NCBI GenBank assembly: GCA_905210885.1
Contig: CAJLYO010000112.1
Span: 1-6,045, forward strand
Length of the DNA stretch: 6,045 nt
Direction of reading: 5' to 3'
Source: an uncultured Eubacteriales bacterium
GTDB taxonomy: Bacteria; Bacillota; Clostridia; Monoglobales; Firm-18
Made by a program: the position numbers and the translations under genes. The notes under the pieces are model-generated. The model was not told where the DNA came from. It did not search any database and saw only the letters and a program-made list of their open reading frames with translations. This document shows, in pieces, positions 1 to 6,037 of the stretch; positions within the stretch are counted from its first letter, which is position 1, and each line of letters opens with the position of its first letter.

Positions 1-615
1 GTCACAGACCCGGTTGCGGCAAAGCTTGCAAAATCAAAAACAGAGGCTGTTGACGGAATAAGCGGAATAAGCGATGAGCTGCCCGTAGAGGCTCAGCTTA
101 AGCTTATAAGAGCGGTGCTTCCCGAAGCAAAAAAAATCGGTATTTTGTACACAACAGGCGAGGCAAACTCGGTGAGCACAATTAAAACATATAAAGAACT
201 TGCCGGAAAATACGGCTTTGAAATTGTTGACAAAGGCATAGGCAAACAGGCAGAGGTTGCCCAGGCGGCTGACGTTTTGATAGGCGAGGTTGACTGCATA
301 TCAAACATGACGGACAACACCGTTGTAAGTGCTCTTGCAGCAGTTCTTGAAAAAGCAAACGCAAAGAAAATTCCGGTGTTCGGTTCGGAAGAGGAACAGG
401 TTAAAAACGGCTGCATAGCTTCCGCCGGTCTTGACTACGTAGAGCTCGGCAAAATGGCAGGCAGAATGGCTGCAAAAGTATTAAAGGGCGAGGATATTAA
501 AAACCTTCCCTATCAGACGGTTGAAAATCCGGTTATTACAGTTAACGAAAAAGTTGCACAGGATTTGGGTATAACGATTCCCGAAGATGTGCTTAAGGGG
601 GCAAATGTACAGTAA
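1..615 (+). CDS. ABC importer substrate-binding protein, C-terminal part (5' end outside window)
   Basis: The frame is open from the first base, giving 204 residues that end at the TAA at 613-615. It reads as the C-terminal two thirds of a periplasmic-binding-type protein of the ABC_sub_bind (TrpX-like, COG2984) family, usually about 320-330 residues. The missing part would carry the signal peptide and lipobox. Family-like segments are the opening VTDPVAAKL, an LPVEAQL segment near residue 28, IGILYTTGEANSV near 47-59 (start of the second lobe), the TDNTV turn at 104-108, IPVFGSE at 124-130, and the closing LGITIPEDVLKGA. In this family the protein captures a solute outside the membrane and delivers it to the permease. 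It lies directly upstream of a permease and an ATPase, with one base of overlap to the permease. Relatives include the trpX component of predicted tryptophan/tyrosine importers, but the ligand is not evident here. The family call is secure; the substrate is not. Confidence 0.9.
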   Translation, partial: VTDPVAAKLAKSKTEAVDGISGISDELPVEAQLKLIRAVLPEAKKIGILYTTGEANSVSTIKTYKELAGKYGFEIVDKGIGKQAEVAQAADVLIGEVDCISNMTDNTVVSALAAVLEKANAKKIPVFGSEEEQVKNGCIASAGLDYVELGKMAGRMAAKVLKGEDIKNLPYQTVENPVITVNEKVAQDLGITIPEDVLKGANVQ

Positions 616-1493
616 TGCTTGGTATTGTTATAGGCGTTTTGGAACAGGGATTTATATTCGGAATAATGGCGCTGGGCGCTTACATAAGCTATAAAATACT
701 TGATTTCCCGGATTTGTCCGTTGACGGAACCTTCCCATTGGGAGCGGCTGTCAGCGCGGCGCTTACAATGCATGGTGTCAATCCGTGGCTGTGCCTTTTG
801 GCGGCGCTTGCTGCCGGTGCTTTGGCAGGATGCGTAACGGGTATTTTAAACGTAAAGCTTAAAATTAAGGATTTGCTTTGCGGTATTTTGACAATGACCG
901 CTCTTTATTCCGTCAACTACCGTATTGCCGGAAATCCGAACGTATTTTTAATGAACGAACGCTCCATATTTAACATGTTCAGCGTTCCGCCGGCATTAAG
1001 ACAGTATTTTCCTCTTGCGCTTATAATAGTGATAGCATTGGCTGCAAAGCTTACGCTTGACTGGTATCTGAAAACGAAATCAGGATTTTTGTTAAAGAGT
1101 ACGGGCGATAATGAACGTCTTGCGGTTGCTCTCGGCGAAAATCCCGGAAAAATTAAAATTATCGGTCTTGCTATTGCAAACTCTCTGGCATCTCTTGCGG
1201 GTGCGGTTAACTGCCAGAGAATGATGCAGTTTGATGTTTCCTCCGGTGTAGGAACTATTGTTATGGGTCTTGCGGCTGTTATAATCGGCTCAAGCCTGTT
1301 TAAAAAGGCACGTATATTCAATGTCACCACCGCAGTTTTAATAGGCATGATTATTTACAAAGCGTGCATTACCGCGGCAATAAGCTCGGGACTTCGTGCT
1401 TCCGACATGAACCTTGTAATTACAACGCTGTTTGTGGTAACACTGGTTGCAAGCAACGCCGCAAAAAGGAGGAAACCGAATGTTAAAGCTTGA
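615..1493 (+). CDS. ABC importer permease (COG4120/TrpY-like)
   Basis: This is a 292-residue hydrophobic protein with about eight or nine membrane segments (roughly residues 3-28, 40-54, 57-78, 86-104, 131-150, 183-200, 212-229, 237-257 and 266-281). Characteristic stretches are DFPDLSVDGTFPLGAAV (30-46), LLCGILTMTALYSVNYRI (87-104), and the cytoplasmic loop GDNERLAVALGENPGKIK (164-181), which in this family sits where the permease contacts the ATPase. It forms the membrane channel of the importer. Its ATG overlaps the preceding stop codon by one base (TAATG). A G-rich Shine-Dalgarno-like run (AAGGGGG, 595-601) lies 13 bases upstream, slightly far, so translational coupling to the binding protein is likely. 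Length and content are normal and there is no sign of damage. The family resembles branched-chain/nucleoside permeases (BPD_transp_2), but neighbours and motifs favour the trpXYZ-like group. Confidence 0.92.
   Translation: MLGIVIGVLEQGFIFGIMALGAYISYKILDFPDLSVDGTFPLGAAVSAALTMHGVNPWLCLLAALAAGALAGCVTGILNVKLKIKDLLCGILTMTALYSVNYRIAGNPNVFLMNERSIFNMFSVPPALRQYFPLALIIVIALAAKLTLDWYLKTKSGFLLKSTGDNERLAVALGENPGKIKIIGLAIANSLASLAGAVNCQRMMQFDVSSGVGTIVMGLAAVIIGSSLFKKARIFNVTTAVLIGMIIYKACITAAISSGLRASDMNLVITTLFVVTLVASNAAKRRKPNVKA
1465..1472 (+). promoter_or_regulatory. Ribosome binding site fixing the ABC ATPase start
   Basis: AAAGGAGG ends seven bases before the ATG at 1480. This is a near-perfect Shine-Dalgarno with ideal spacing. 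It rules out the upstream in-frame ATG at 1447, which would add 11 residues translated from permease coding sequence and lacks such a site. Confidence 0.9.
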
Positions 1494-2253
1494 AAACATA
1501 TCTAAAACCTTTAATTACGGTACTCCGAACGAAAAACAGCTGTTTAACGGCTTTAACCTTGAAATCAAAAAAGGCGAATTTATAGGCGTTGTGGGCAGCA
1601 ACGGCTCCGGAAAGACCACAATGCTAAACATTATTTCCGGCAATGTTATGCCGGATGCCGGTAAGGTTATTTTAGAAGGCAATGATATAACAAAGATGCC
1701 CAATTACAAGCGTTCAAAAAAAATTGCCTTCGTTTTTCAAAACCCTTCGATGGGTACGTGCTCTGCAATGAGTATTTTTGAAAATCTGTCACTTGCGGAT
1801 AACAAGTTAAAAAGTTACAACCTAACCCGCGGTCTTAACATTAAGGCGAAGGACAAATACAGAACCCTTTTAGAGCAGTTGGGAATGGGGCTTGAGGACA
1901 GGTTAAACGACAATGTGGGCGCGCTCTCCGGCGGACAGCGTCAGGCAATTTCCATTATTATGGCGACGCTTTCAAAGCCGTCACTTCTGCTTTTGGACGA
2001 GCACACCGCCGCCCTTGACCCGAAATCCTCGGAAATAGTAATGGAGCTTACCGACAAAATCATAAAAGAGCAGAATATTACCGCCCTGATGGTTACTCAC
2101 AATTTAAGATACGCCGTCACCTACGGAACAAGAAGTATAATGATGCATGAAGGAAAAATAGTTTCCGATGTTTCCGGAGATGAGAAAAACAAACGTTCAA
2201 TAGACGATTATCTTAAGATTTTTAACGAAATAAGCATAGAATGCGGCAATTAG
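1480..2253 (+). CDS. ABC importer ATP-binding protein (COG1101/TrpZ-like)
   Basis: This is a 257-residue cytoplasmic ATPase with every ABC motif in order: Walker A GSNGSGKT at 39-46, Q-loop glutamine at 87 (FVFQNP), signature LSGGQRQ at 149-155, Walker B LLLLDE at 169-174 with the catalytic glutamate at 174, D-loop ALD at 178-180, and switch histidine 207 (VTHN). It hydrolyses ATP to power transport through the permease encoded just upstream. It also follows the usual order of the trpXYZ-like group (binding protein, permease, ATPase). The start at 1480 overlaps the permease end by 14 bases and is chosen from the strong AAAGGAGG site. The gene ends at a TAG seven bases before a terminator stem, so it is the last of the operon. 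All catalytic residues are intact. Confidence 0.95.
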   Translation: MLKLENISKTFNYGTPNEKQLFNGFNLEIKKGEFIGVVGSNGSGKTTMLNIISGNVMPDAGKVILEGNDITKMPNYKRSKKIAFVFQNPSMGTCSAMSIFENLSLADNKLKSYNLTRGLNIKAKDKYRTLLEQLGMGLEDRLNDNVGALSGGQRQAISIIMATLSKPSLLLLDEHTAALDPKSSEIVMELTDKIIKEQNITALMVTHNLRYAVTYGTRSIMMHEGKIVSDVSGDEKNKRSIDDYLKIFNEISIECGN

Positions 2254-2259
2254 TATGTT

Positions 2260-2287
2260 AAAAAGTCCCTTTTGCAGGGACTTTTTT
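2260..2287 (+). terminator. Intrinsic terminator of the ABC importer operon
   Basis: An 11-bp perfect stem, AAAAAGTCCCT (2260-2270) pairing with AGGGACTTTTT (2276-2286), closes a five-base loop and runs into a T tract ending at 2287. It starts seven bases after the ATPase stop codon. The A run on the 5' side could allow weak function in the other direction, but no minus-strand gene needs it. Confidence 0.93.
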
Positions 2288-2298
2288 CATTTTAATGG

Positions 2299-2327
2299 TT
2301 GTAATTTGCTTTAATCTGTGTTATTAT
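2299..2327 (+). promoter_or_regulatory. Predicted sigma-A promoter of secA
   Basis: A -35 element TTGTAA (2299-2304) is separated by exactly 17 bases from a -10 element TATTAT (2322-2327). The -10 is preceded by TGT, an extended -10 (TGn). Transcription would begin near 2334-2335. It lies between the operon terminator and secA, so secA probably has its own transcript. The predicted start point falls only two or three bases before the ATG at 2337, which argues against that ATG as the translation start. Confidence 0.65.
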
Positions 2328-2354
2328 ATATTCTGAATGGTTGTTTTTTCAGCG

Positions 2355-2360
2355 AAAGGA
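2355..2360 (+). promoter_or_regulatory. Ribosome binding site deciding the secA start
   Basis: AAAGGA ends nine bases before the TTG at 2370, a workable Shine-Dalgarno distance. The same site abuts the ATG at 2361 with no spacing and lies downstream of the ATG at 2337, so it can serve neither. Confidence 0.6.
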
Positions 2361-2369
2361 ATGAGTGAC

Positions 2370-5093
2370 TTGAAAAATTTCATTAATAAATTATTCGGCA
2401 GCCACAGCGACAGAGAATTAAAAAGGCTTAAGCCGATTGTTGACAAAATCAATTCTTTGGAGCCGGAACTTCAAACACTTTCGGACGACGAACTCCGCGC
2501 AAAAACCGAGGAGTTTAAGAAAAGATACAAAAACGGCGAAAGTCTTGACGATATGCTCCCCGAGGCTTTTGCGGTTGTACGCGAAGGCTCGCGCAGAATT
2601 TTGGGCATGCGCCATTTTGACGTTCAGCTTTTGGGCGGTATTGTTTTGCATCAGGGCAGAATTGCCGAGATGAAAACCGGTGAAGGTAAAACCCTTGTTG
2701 CCACACTTCCGGCATACCTTAACGCTATCACAGGCGAGGGCGTTCATATCGTTACGGTAAATGACTACCTTGCAAAGCGTGACAGTGAGTGGATGGGCAA
2801 GCTGTATACCTTTTTAGGTCTTAAGGTGGGACTTATCGTTCACGACCTTACAGGTGAGCAGCGCCGCGAGGCTTACGCCGCCGACATCACCTATGTTACA
2901 AATAACGAGCTCGGCTTTGACTACCTTCGCGATAACATGGTTATATATAAGAAGGATATGGTTCAGCGCGGTCACAATTTTGCCATTGTGGACGAGGTGG
3001 ACAGCATTTTAATTGACGAGGCAAGAACACCTCTTATAATTTCCGGCGCAGGGAACCAGTCTACCGACCTTTATAAAATAGTTGACGGTTTTGCGCGCAC
3101 GCTAAAAGCCCTTGTTATCAAAGAAAGCGACGATAAGGAGGATATGGACGACGTTGAGGCTGACTATATCGTAGACGAAAAAGCCAAAAGCGTCATTCTG
3201 ACGGCGCGCGGCGTATCGAAGGCGGAAAGCTACTTCGGAATAGAAAACCTTTCCGACCCGGATAATATCAAGCTTTCCCACCATATAAACCAGGCAATCA
3301 GGGCATACGGAATTATGCACCGCGACAAGGATTATATGGTAAAAGACGGACAGGTGCTTATCGTTGACGAATTCACCGGCAGACTTATGCAGGGCAGACG
3401 CTACAGCGACGGACTTCATCAGGCAATTGAGGCAAAGGAAAACGTTAAGGTTGAGCGCGAGAGCATGACCCTTGCGACAATCACCTTCCAGAACTTTTTC
3501 AGGCTGTATAAAAAGCTTTCCGGTATGACCGGTACGGCGCTTACCGAGGAAGAGGAATTCCGTGCAATATATAACTTGGATGTTGTGGAAATTCCCACAA
3601 ATAAGCCGATTCAAAGGAAAGATTTAAACGACGTTGTTTATAAGAATACAAACGGAAAGCTGAATGCAATCGTAAATCAGATTTTGGAATGTCACGAAAA
3701 AGGACAGCCCGTGCTTGTAGGTACAATTACAATAGATAAATCCGAACAGCTCTCCGCCCTTTTAAAGCGCAGAGGTATAAAGCACGAGGTCTTAAATGCA
3801 AAATTCCATGAAAAAGAAGCTCAGATTATTGCTCAGGCAGGTAAGGCCGGCGCAGTAACAATCGCCACAAACATGGCAGGCCGCGGTACCGATATTATGC
3901 TTGGCGGTAATGCGGAATATATGGCAAAAGAAAAAATGGCAAAAATGGGCTACGATGACGATCTTCTCGTTGAGGCGGACGGCTACGGCGCAACCGATGA
4001 CGAGGACATTTTGGAAGCGCGCAAAACCTACAAGGAGCTTTATGAAAAATACAAAGATGAAATAAGCGGCGAAAGAGAACAGGTTATAAAGGCAGGCGGT
4101 CTGTATATTCTCGGCACCGAGCGCCATGAGAGCAGACGTATAGATAATCAGCTCCGCGGACGAAGCGGACGTCAGGGCGATGTTGGTGCATCACGGTTCT
4201 TTATATCCTTAGAGGACGATTTAATGCGCATCTTCGGCGCTGAGAGAATACAGACGATGGTTGAGGCATTAAAGCTTGAGGAGGACCAGCCCATTGAGGC
4301 AAAGATGCTTTCAAATGCCATTGAAAACGCACAAAAACGCGTTGAGGCACGTAACTTTGATATCCGTAAAAACGTGCTTCAGTATGATGATGTTATGAAT
4401 CAGCAGCGTGAAGTTATTTACAAACAGCGTCAGACTGTTCTTGAAAATGCCGATGTACACGACAACATTTTTGCAATGATACCCGATGCAATCGATAACG
4501 TAACAAGCGAAATTGCAAACGGAATGCAGTTTGCCGACGAATGGAACTGGTCGGTGTATGAGCCGAAAATGCTTGACTCTTTCGGCGTTATCATTCCCCT
4601 TACGGAGCAGCAGAAAAACTCCTTTACAAAACAGGAGTTTGACGAATTTCTGCTTGAGCGTCTTACAGACGTATACAATGCCCGTGAGGAGGAAATCGGC
4701 TCCGAAAATATGCGCGAGCTTGAGCGTATCGTGCTTTTACGTGTGGTTGACCAGAAGTGGATGGATCATATTGACTGCATGGATCAGCTCCGCCAGGGAA
4801 TAGGTCTTAACGCATATGCACAGCGCAACCCCGTTGACGTTTATAAGGACGAAGGCTCTGAAATGTTTGAACAGATGGTTCACGAAATCAAGCTTGAAAC
4901 CGTTCGTCTTATATACAGAGCGCGCCTTAACATTGAGCAAAAGCGCGAGCAGGTTGCAAAGCCCATAGTTGCTTCCCACGGTGACGAGGAAGTTAAGAAA
5001 AAGCCCGTTAAAGCCGGCGAAAAAATCGGCAGAAACGACCCCTGCCCCTGCGGCAGCGGATTAAAATACAAAAAATGCTGTGGCAGAAAATAA
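2370..5093 (+). CDS. secA: Protein translocase subunit SecA
   Basis: SecA is the ATPase that pushes unfolded preproteins through the SecYEG channel; it acts in the cytoplasm and at the membrane. From the TTG start it has 907 residues. Visible parts are Walker A MKTGEGKT (101-108), the VTVNDYLAKRD segment (128-138), Walker B DEVD (208-211) followed by IDEART, the preprotein cross-linking domain (about 222-365), GMTGTA (385-390), TNMAGRGTDI (500-509), the RIDNQLRGRSGRQGD helicase motif (590-604), the helical scaffold with two-helix finger (about 780-830), and a zinc-binding SEC-C tail with C892, C894, C903 and C904. An acidic insertion (about 522-575) splits the second nucleotide-binding domain, as in many clostridial SecA proteins. 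The TTG start gives MKNFINKLFG, matching the usual SecA beginning; ATGs at 2361 and 2337 would add three or eleven residues. The gene appears intact and alone in its transcript. Confidence 0.98.
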   Translation: MKNFINKLFGSHSDRELKRLKPIVDKINSLEPELQTLSDDELRAKTEEFKKRYKNGESLDDMLPEAFAVVREGSRRILGMRHFDVQLLGGIVLHQGRIAEMKTGEGKTLVATLPAYLNAITGEGVHIVTVNDYLAKRDSEWMGKLYTFLGLKVGLIVHDLTGEQRREAYAADITYVTNNELGFDYLRDNMVIYKKDMVQRGHNFAIVDEVDSILIDEARTPLIISGAGNQSTDLYKIVDGFARTLKALVIKESDDKEDMDDVEADYIVDEKAKSVILTARGVSKAESYFGIENLSDPDNIKLSHHINQAIRAYGIMHRDKDYMVKDGQVLIVDEFTGRLMQGRRYSDGLHQAIEAKENVKVERESMTLATITFQNFFRLYKKLSGMTGTALTEEEEFRAIYNLDVVEIPTNKPIQRKDLNDVVYKNTNGKLNAIVNQILECHEKGQPVLVGTITIDKSEQLSALLKRRGIKHEVLNAKFHEKEAQIIAQAGKAGAVTIATNMAGRGTDIMLGGNAEYMAKEKMAKMGYDDDLLVEADGYGATDDEDILEARKTYKELYEKYKDEISGEREQVIKAGGLYILGTERHESRRIDNQLRGRSGRQGDVGASRFFISLEDDLMRIFGAERIQTMVEALKLEEDQPIEAKMLSNAIENAQKRVEARNFDIRKNVLQYDDVMNQQREVIYKQRQTVLENADVHDNIFAMIPDAIDNVTSEIANGMQFADEWNWSVYEPKMLDSFGVIIPLTEQQKNSFTKQEFDEFLLERLTDVYNAREEEIGSENMRELERIVLLRVVDQKWMDHIDCMDQLRQGIGLNAYAQRNPVDVYKDEGSEMFEQMVHEIKLETVRLIYRARLNIEQKREQVAKPIVASHGDEEVKKKPVKAGEKIGRNDPCPCGSGLKYKKCCGRK

Positions 5094-5176
5094 TTAGAAA
5101 ATAATTGGTTTTTATCCGATTGGTGTTGAAGAAAATTAGACGGATAAACAGTGAAAAAATAGTAAAAATTTTATTT

Positions 5177-5302
5177 GTTCGATAAAATGCTTATTTTAGT
5201 TGGGTTTGAAGGATTTTTAGGTAGATTTTGGTGAAATTGTGGTAGTGTAGAAGTGGAATTTTTGTTGATTTATAAGGAGTTTATCGAACTGAATATCGAA
5301 CT
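5177..5302. repeat. GTTCGATA repeats: one forward, two inverted copies
   Basis: GTTCGATAAA at 5177-5186 is the exact reverse complement of TTTATCGAAC at 5280-5289. A second inverted copy of the core, ATCGAACT at 5295-5302, repeats the one at 5283-5290 at a 12-base interval. The 10-bp arms flank a stretch almost without cytosine. They could be ends of a small element or protein binding sites; nothing here decides between these. Confidence 0.45.
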
Positions 5303-5400
5303 AAAAAATGAGAAATGGAGTGTGGATGGAACAGATAGGGCGCTTTTGCACGCTTGAAAAAACTTTATAAATGTAAACTAGCCCCTGTCTTGCAACCTTT

Positions 5401-5435
5401 AAAAATGCGTACTTTTGTTATTTTTACGCATTTTT
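5401..5435. terminator. Hairpin with A and T flanks, possible bidirectional terminator
   Basis: AAAAATGCGTA (5401-5411) pairs perfectly over 11 bases with TACGCATTTTT (5425-5435), leaving a 13-base T-rich loop. On either strand the stem ends in a run of T, as expected of a bidirectional terminator. It is the first strong hairpin with a T run after secA, although over 300 bases downstream. An outer arm, CTGTCT (5385-5390) with AGACAG (5437-5442), can extend it across an asymmetric internal loop. The large loop and A+T-rich stem make termination less certain than for the operon terminator at 2260. Confidence 0.5.
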
Positions 5436-5480
5436 CAGACAGCAAAACTAATTTTTATCGCACCTGATAAACTGGCAGAC

Positions 5481-5559
5481 TGACAATAAATTATTACATG
5501 ACAATGACAATCTGATTCTAAATTTTAATGTGTTCGGTTTAAAAGTGACAATTTCGACA
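5481..5559. repeat. TGACAAT heptamer cluster ending in TTTCGACA, transposon-end-like
   Basis: TGACAAT occurs at 5481-5487, 5499-5505, 5505-5511 (sharing one base) and 5546-5552, all in the same orientation. The last runs into TTTCGACA at 5552-5559, so the minus strand begins TGTCGAAATTGTCAC. Arrays of short transposase-binding sites inside a TGT...ACA terminus are characteristic of Mu, Tn7, Tn5053 and Tn552-type transposons. No matching inverted end (ATTGTCA on the + strand) and no transposase are visible, so at most this is one end or a remnant. Confidence 0.4.
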
Positions 5560-5566
5560 TCCTCCA

Positions 5567-5593
5567 AAAATAGTTTGCATATCAAACTATTTT
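5567..5593. repeat. 27-bp perfect palindrome, operator-like
   Basis: AAAATAGTTTG (5567-5577) and CAAACTATTTT (5583-5593) are exact inverted repeats around the five bases CATAT. The size and symmetry suit a dimeric helix-turn-helix protein. In RNA it would form a weak stem with only two G-C pairs; on the minus strand five T follow, so a weak terminator is a second possibility. It contains the first of the four TTTGNNNATCAAA repeats. Confidence 0.6.
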
Positions 5594-5702
5594 ATTCAAA
5601 AACAATTAGAATTTAAAACTATTTGATAATCAAACTATTCTATATTCAAAATAAAAATAATGTTTTGACAATCAAACCATCTATAATACTTTGAATATCA
5701 AA
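5574..5702. repeat. Four copies of TTTGNNNATCAAA, iteron- or operator-like array
   Basis: The 13-base pattern occurs at 5574-5586 (centre CAT), 5622-5634 (ATA), 5664-5676 (ACA) and 5690-5702 (AAT), all in one orientation, with starts 48, 42 and 26 bases apart. The second copy is a perfect odd palindrome, TTTGAT-A-ATCAAA. The first two copies continue identically as CTATT, followed a few bases later by ATTCAAAA, so the unit is really about 30 bases there. The array ends 46 bases from the 3' end of the XRE-type gene. It may be the binding region of that or another regulator, or part of a replication or transfer origin; the sequence does not decide. Confidence 0.6.
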
Positions 5703-5748
5703 ATAATCTTCTGTCTGCTCAAAAAATAATAGTAGTAATAATATACAA

Positions 5749-5973
5749 TTAATCACGCTTTTTAATATCAATCATAAAATCACATTTTACAGCATTACAT
5801 AATTGTAATATTATTTTTAGGCTAGGGTTTTCAGTTCTGCCATTTAATAGGTTGCTAACAGTTCCTTTGCTCCATCCAGTAACGCTGCAAATATCTTTTT
5901 GCGTGATATTATTATCTAACATACAATGTTTAATTTTTAACATTACTTTGTTTATATCTCCATCATATATCAT
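5749..5973 (-). CDS. Small XRE/Cro-type helix-turn-helix DNA-binding protein
   Basis: This 74-residue protein is almost entirely one HTH_3 (Cro/C1-type) domain. The N-terminal helix is about residues 7-20. ITQKDICSVTG (23-33) forms the first helix of the motif, and WSKGTVSNLLNGRTENPS (34-51) is the recognition helix and following turn. Residues 52-67 make the closing helix, and the tail is a short lysine-rich DIKKRD. Such proteins bind operator DNA, usually as dimers, and act as repressors of phages, mobile elements or toxin-antitoxin units; the actual target here is unknown. The ATG at 5973 is preceded by AGAGG (5984-5988 on the + strand) ten bases away and by a strong promoter. Codon choice is very A+T-rich, unlike secA and the transporter genes, which suggests acquisition. 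It points toward secA and has no visible partner gene within the window. Confidence 0.85.
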   Translation of the reverse strand: MIYDGDINKVMLKIKHCMLDNNITQKDICSVTGWSKGTVSNLLNGRTENPSLKIILQLCNAVKCDFMIDIKKRD

Positions 5974-6008
5974 TTTAAATATACCTCTTAAAGTTAAAGT
6001 AGTATTAT

Positions 6009-6037
6009 ATTATATCACAATAAAATTAGTTTTGCAA
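6009..6037 (-). promoter_or_regulatory. Predicted sigma-A promoter of the XRE-type gene
   Basis: On the minus strand, a -35 element TTGCAA (6032-6037) lies 17 bases from a consensus -10 TATAAT (6009-6014), which is preceded by TGA, an extended -10. Transcription would start near 6002 and leave a leader of about 29 bases before the ATG. None of the TTTGNNNATCAAA sites overlaps it, so autoregulation through that motif is not apparent. One TGACAAT heptamer lies just outside it at 6038-6044. Confidence 0.65.

Larger units (their letters stand above)
5094..5748. other. A+T-rich, gene-free stretch with repeats and hairpins
   Basis: I find no convincing gene in these 655 bases. Short frames exist, but none combines a start codon, a well-spaced ribosome site and a recognisable protein. 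Three textures follow each other: a cytosine-poor part (to about 5340), a more balanced part with inverted repeats (about 5330-5470), and a very A+T-rich part with TGACAAT heptamers and TTTGNNNATCAAA repeats (5480-5710). The content differs sharply from the adjacent secA coding sequence. This suggests a remnant or boundary of acquired DNA, which is an inference. Confidence 0.7.

Noticed and set aside
3930..4100. Acidic insertion in the second nucleotide-binding domain of SecA
   Set aside because: Comparable insertions are usual in clostridial SecA proteins, and the flanking catalytic motifs are intact, so this is not a novelty.
5104..5145. TTTATCCG and CGGATAAA as a secA terminator
   Set aside because: The 8-bp arms enclose a loop of about 22 bases, and no T run follows on either strand.
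5187..5234. ATG frame of 15 codons within the cytosine-free tract
   Set aside because: It has no Shine-Dalgarno upstream, is very short, and its composition simply follows the G/T-rich DNA.
5274..5279. AAGGAG that looks like a strong ribosome binding site
   Set aside because: No ATG, GTG or TTG lies at a usable distance; the next ATG (5308) is 28 bases away and opens only 20 codons.
5339..5467. A 42-codon open frame on the + strand containing an ATG at 5405
   Set aside because: It has no ribosome binding site before any start, and its middle is the 11-bp hairpin at 5401-5435. I recognise no protein family. It may be a chance reading of a structured or repeated noncoding segment.
5605..5633. 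Minus-strand promoter TTGATT, 17 bases, TCTAAT overlapping the second repeat
   Set aside because: The match is moderate in DNA so A+T-rich that such pairs arise by chance, and no gene lies downstream toward secA.
5665..5687. TTGACA and TATAAT as a promoter inside the repeat array
   Set aside because: The two boxes are separated by only 11 bases, far too short for a sigma-A promoter, and the TTGACA is part of the repeat pattern.
5567..5702. CRISPR array
   Set aside because: The repeats are only 13 bases with variable centres, spacing is irregular (48, 42, 26), and no cas gene is visible.
5436..5717. CAGACAG (5436-5442) and CTGTCTG (5711-5717) as terminal inverted repeats of a small element
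   Set aside because: Only seven bases match, the flanks diverge, and no target duplication is seen.
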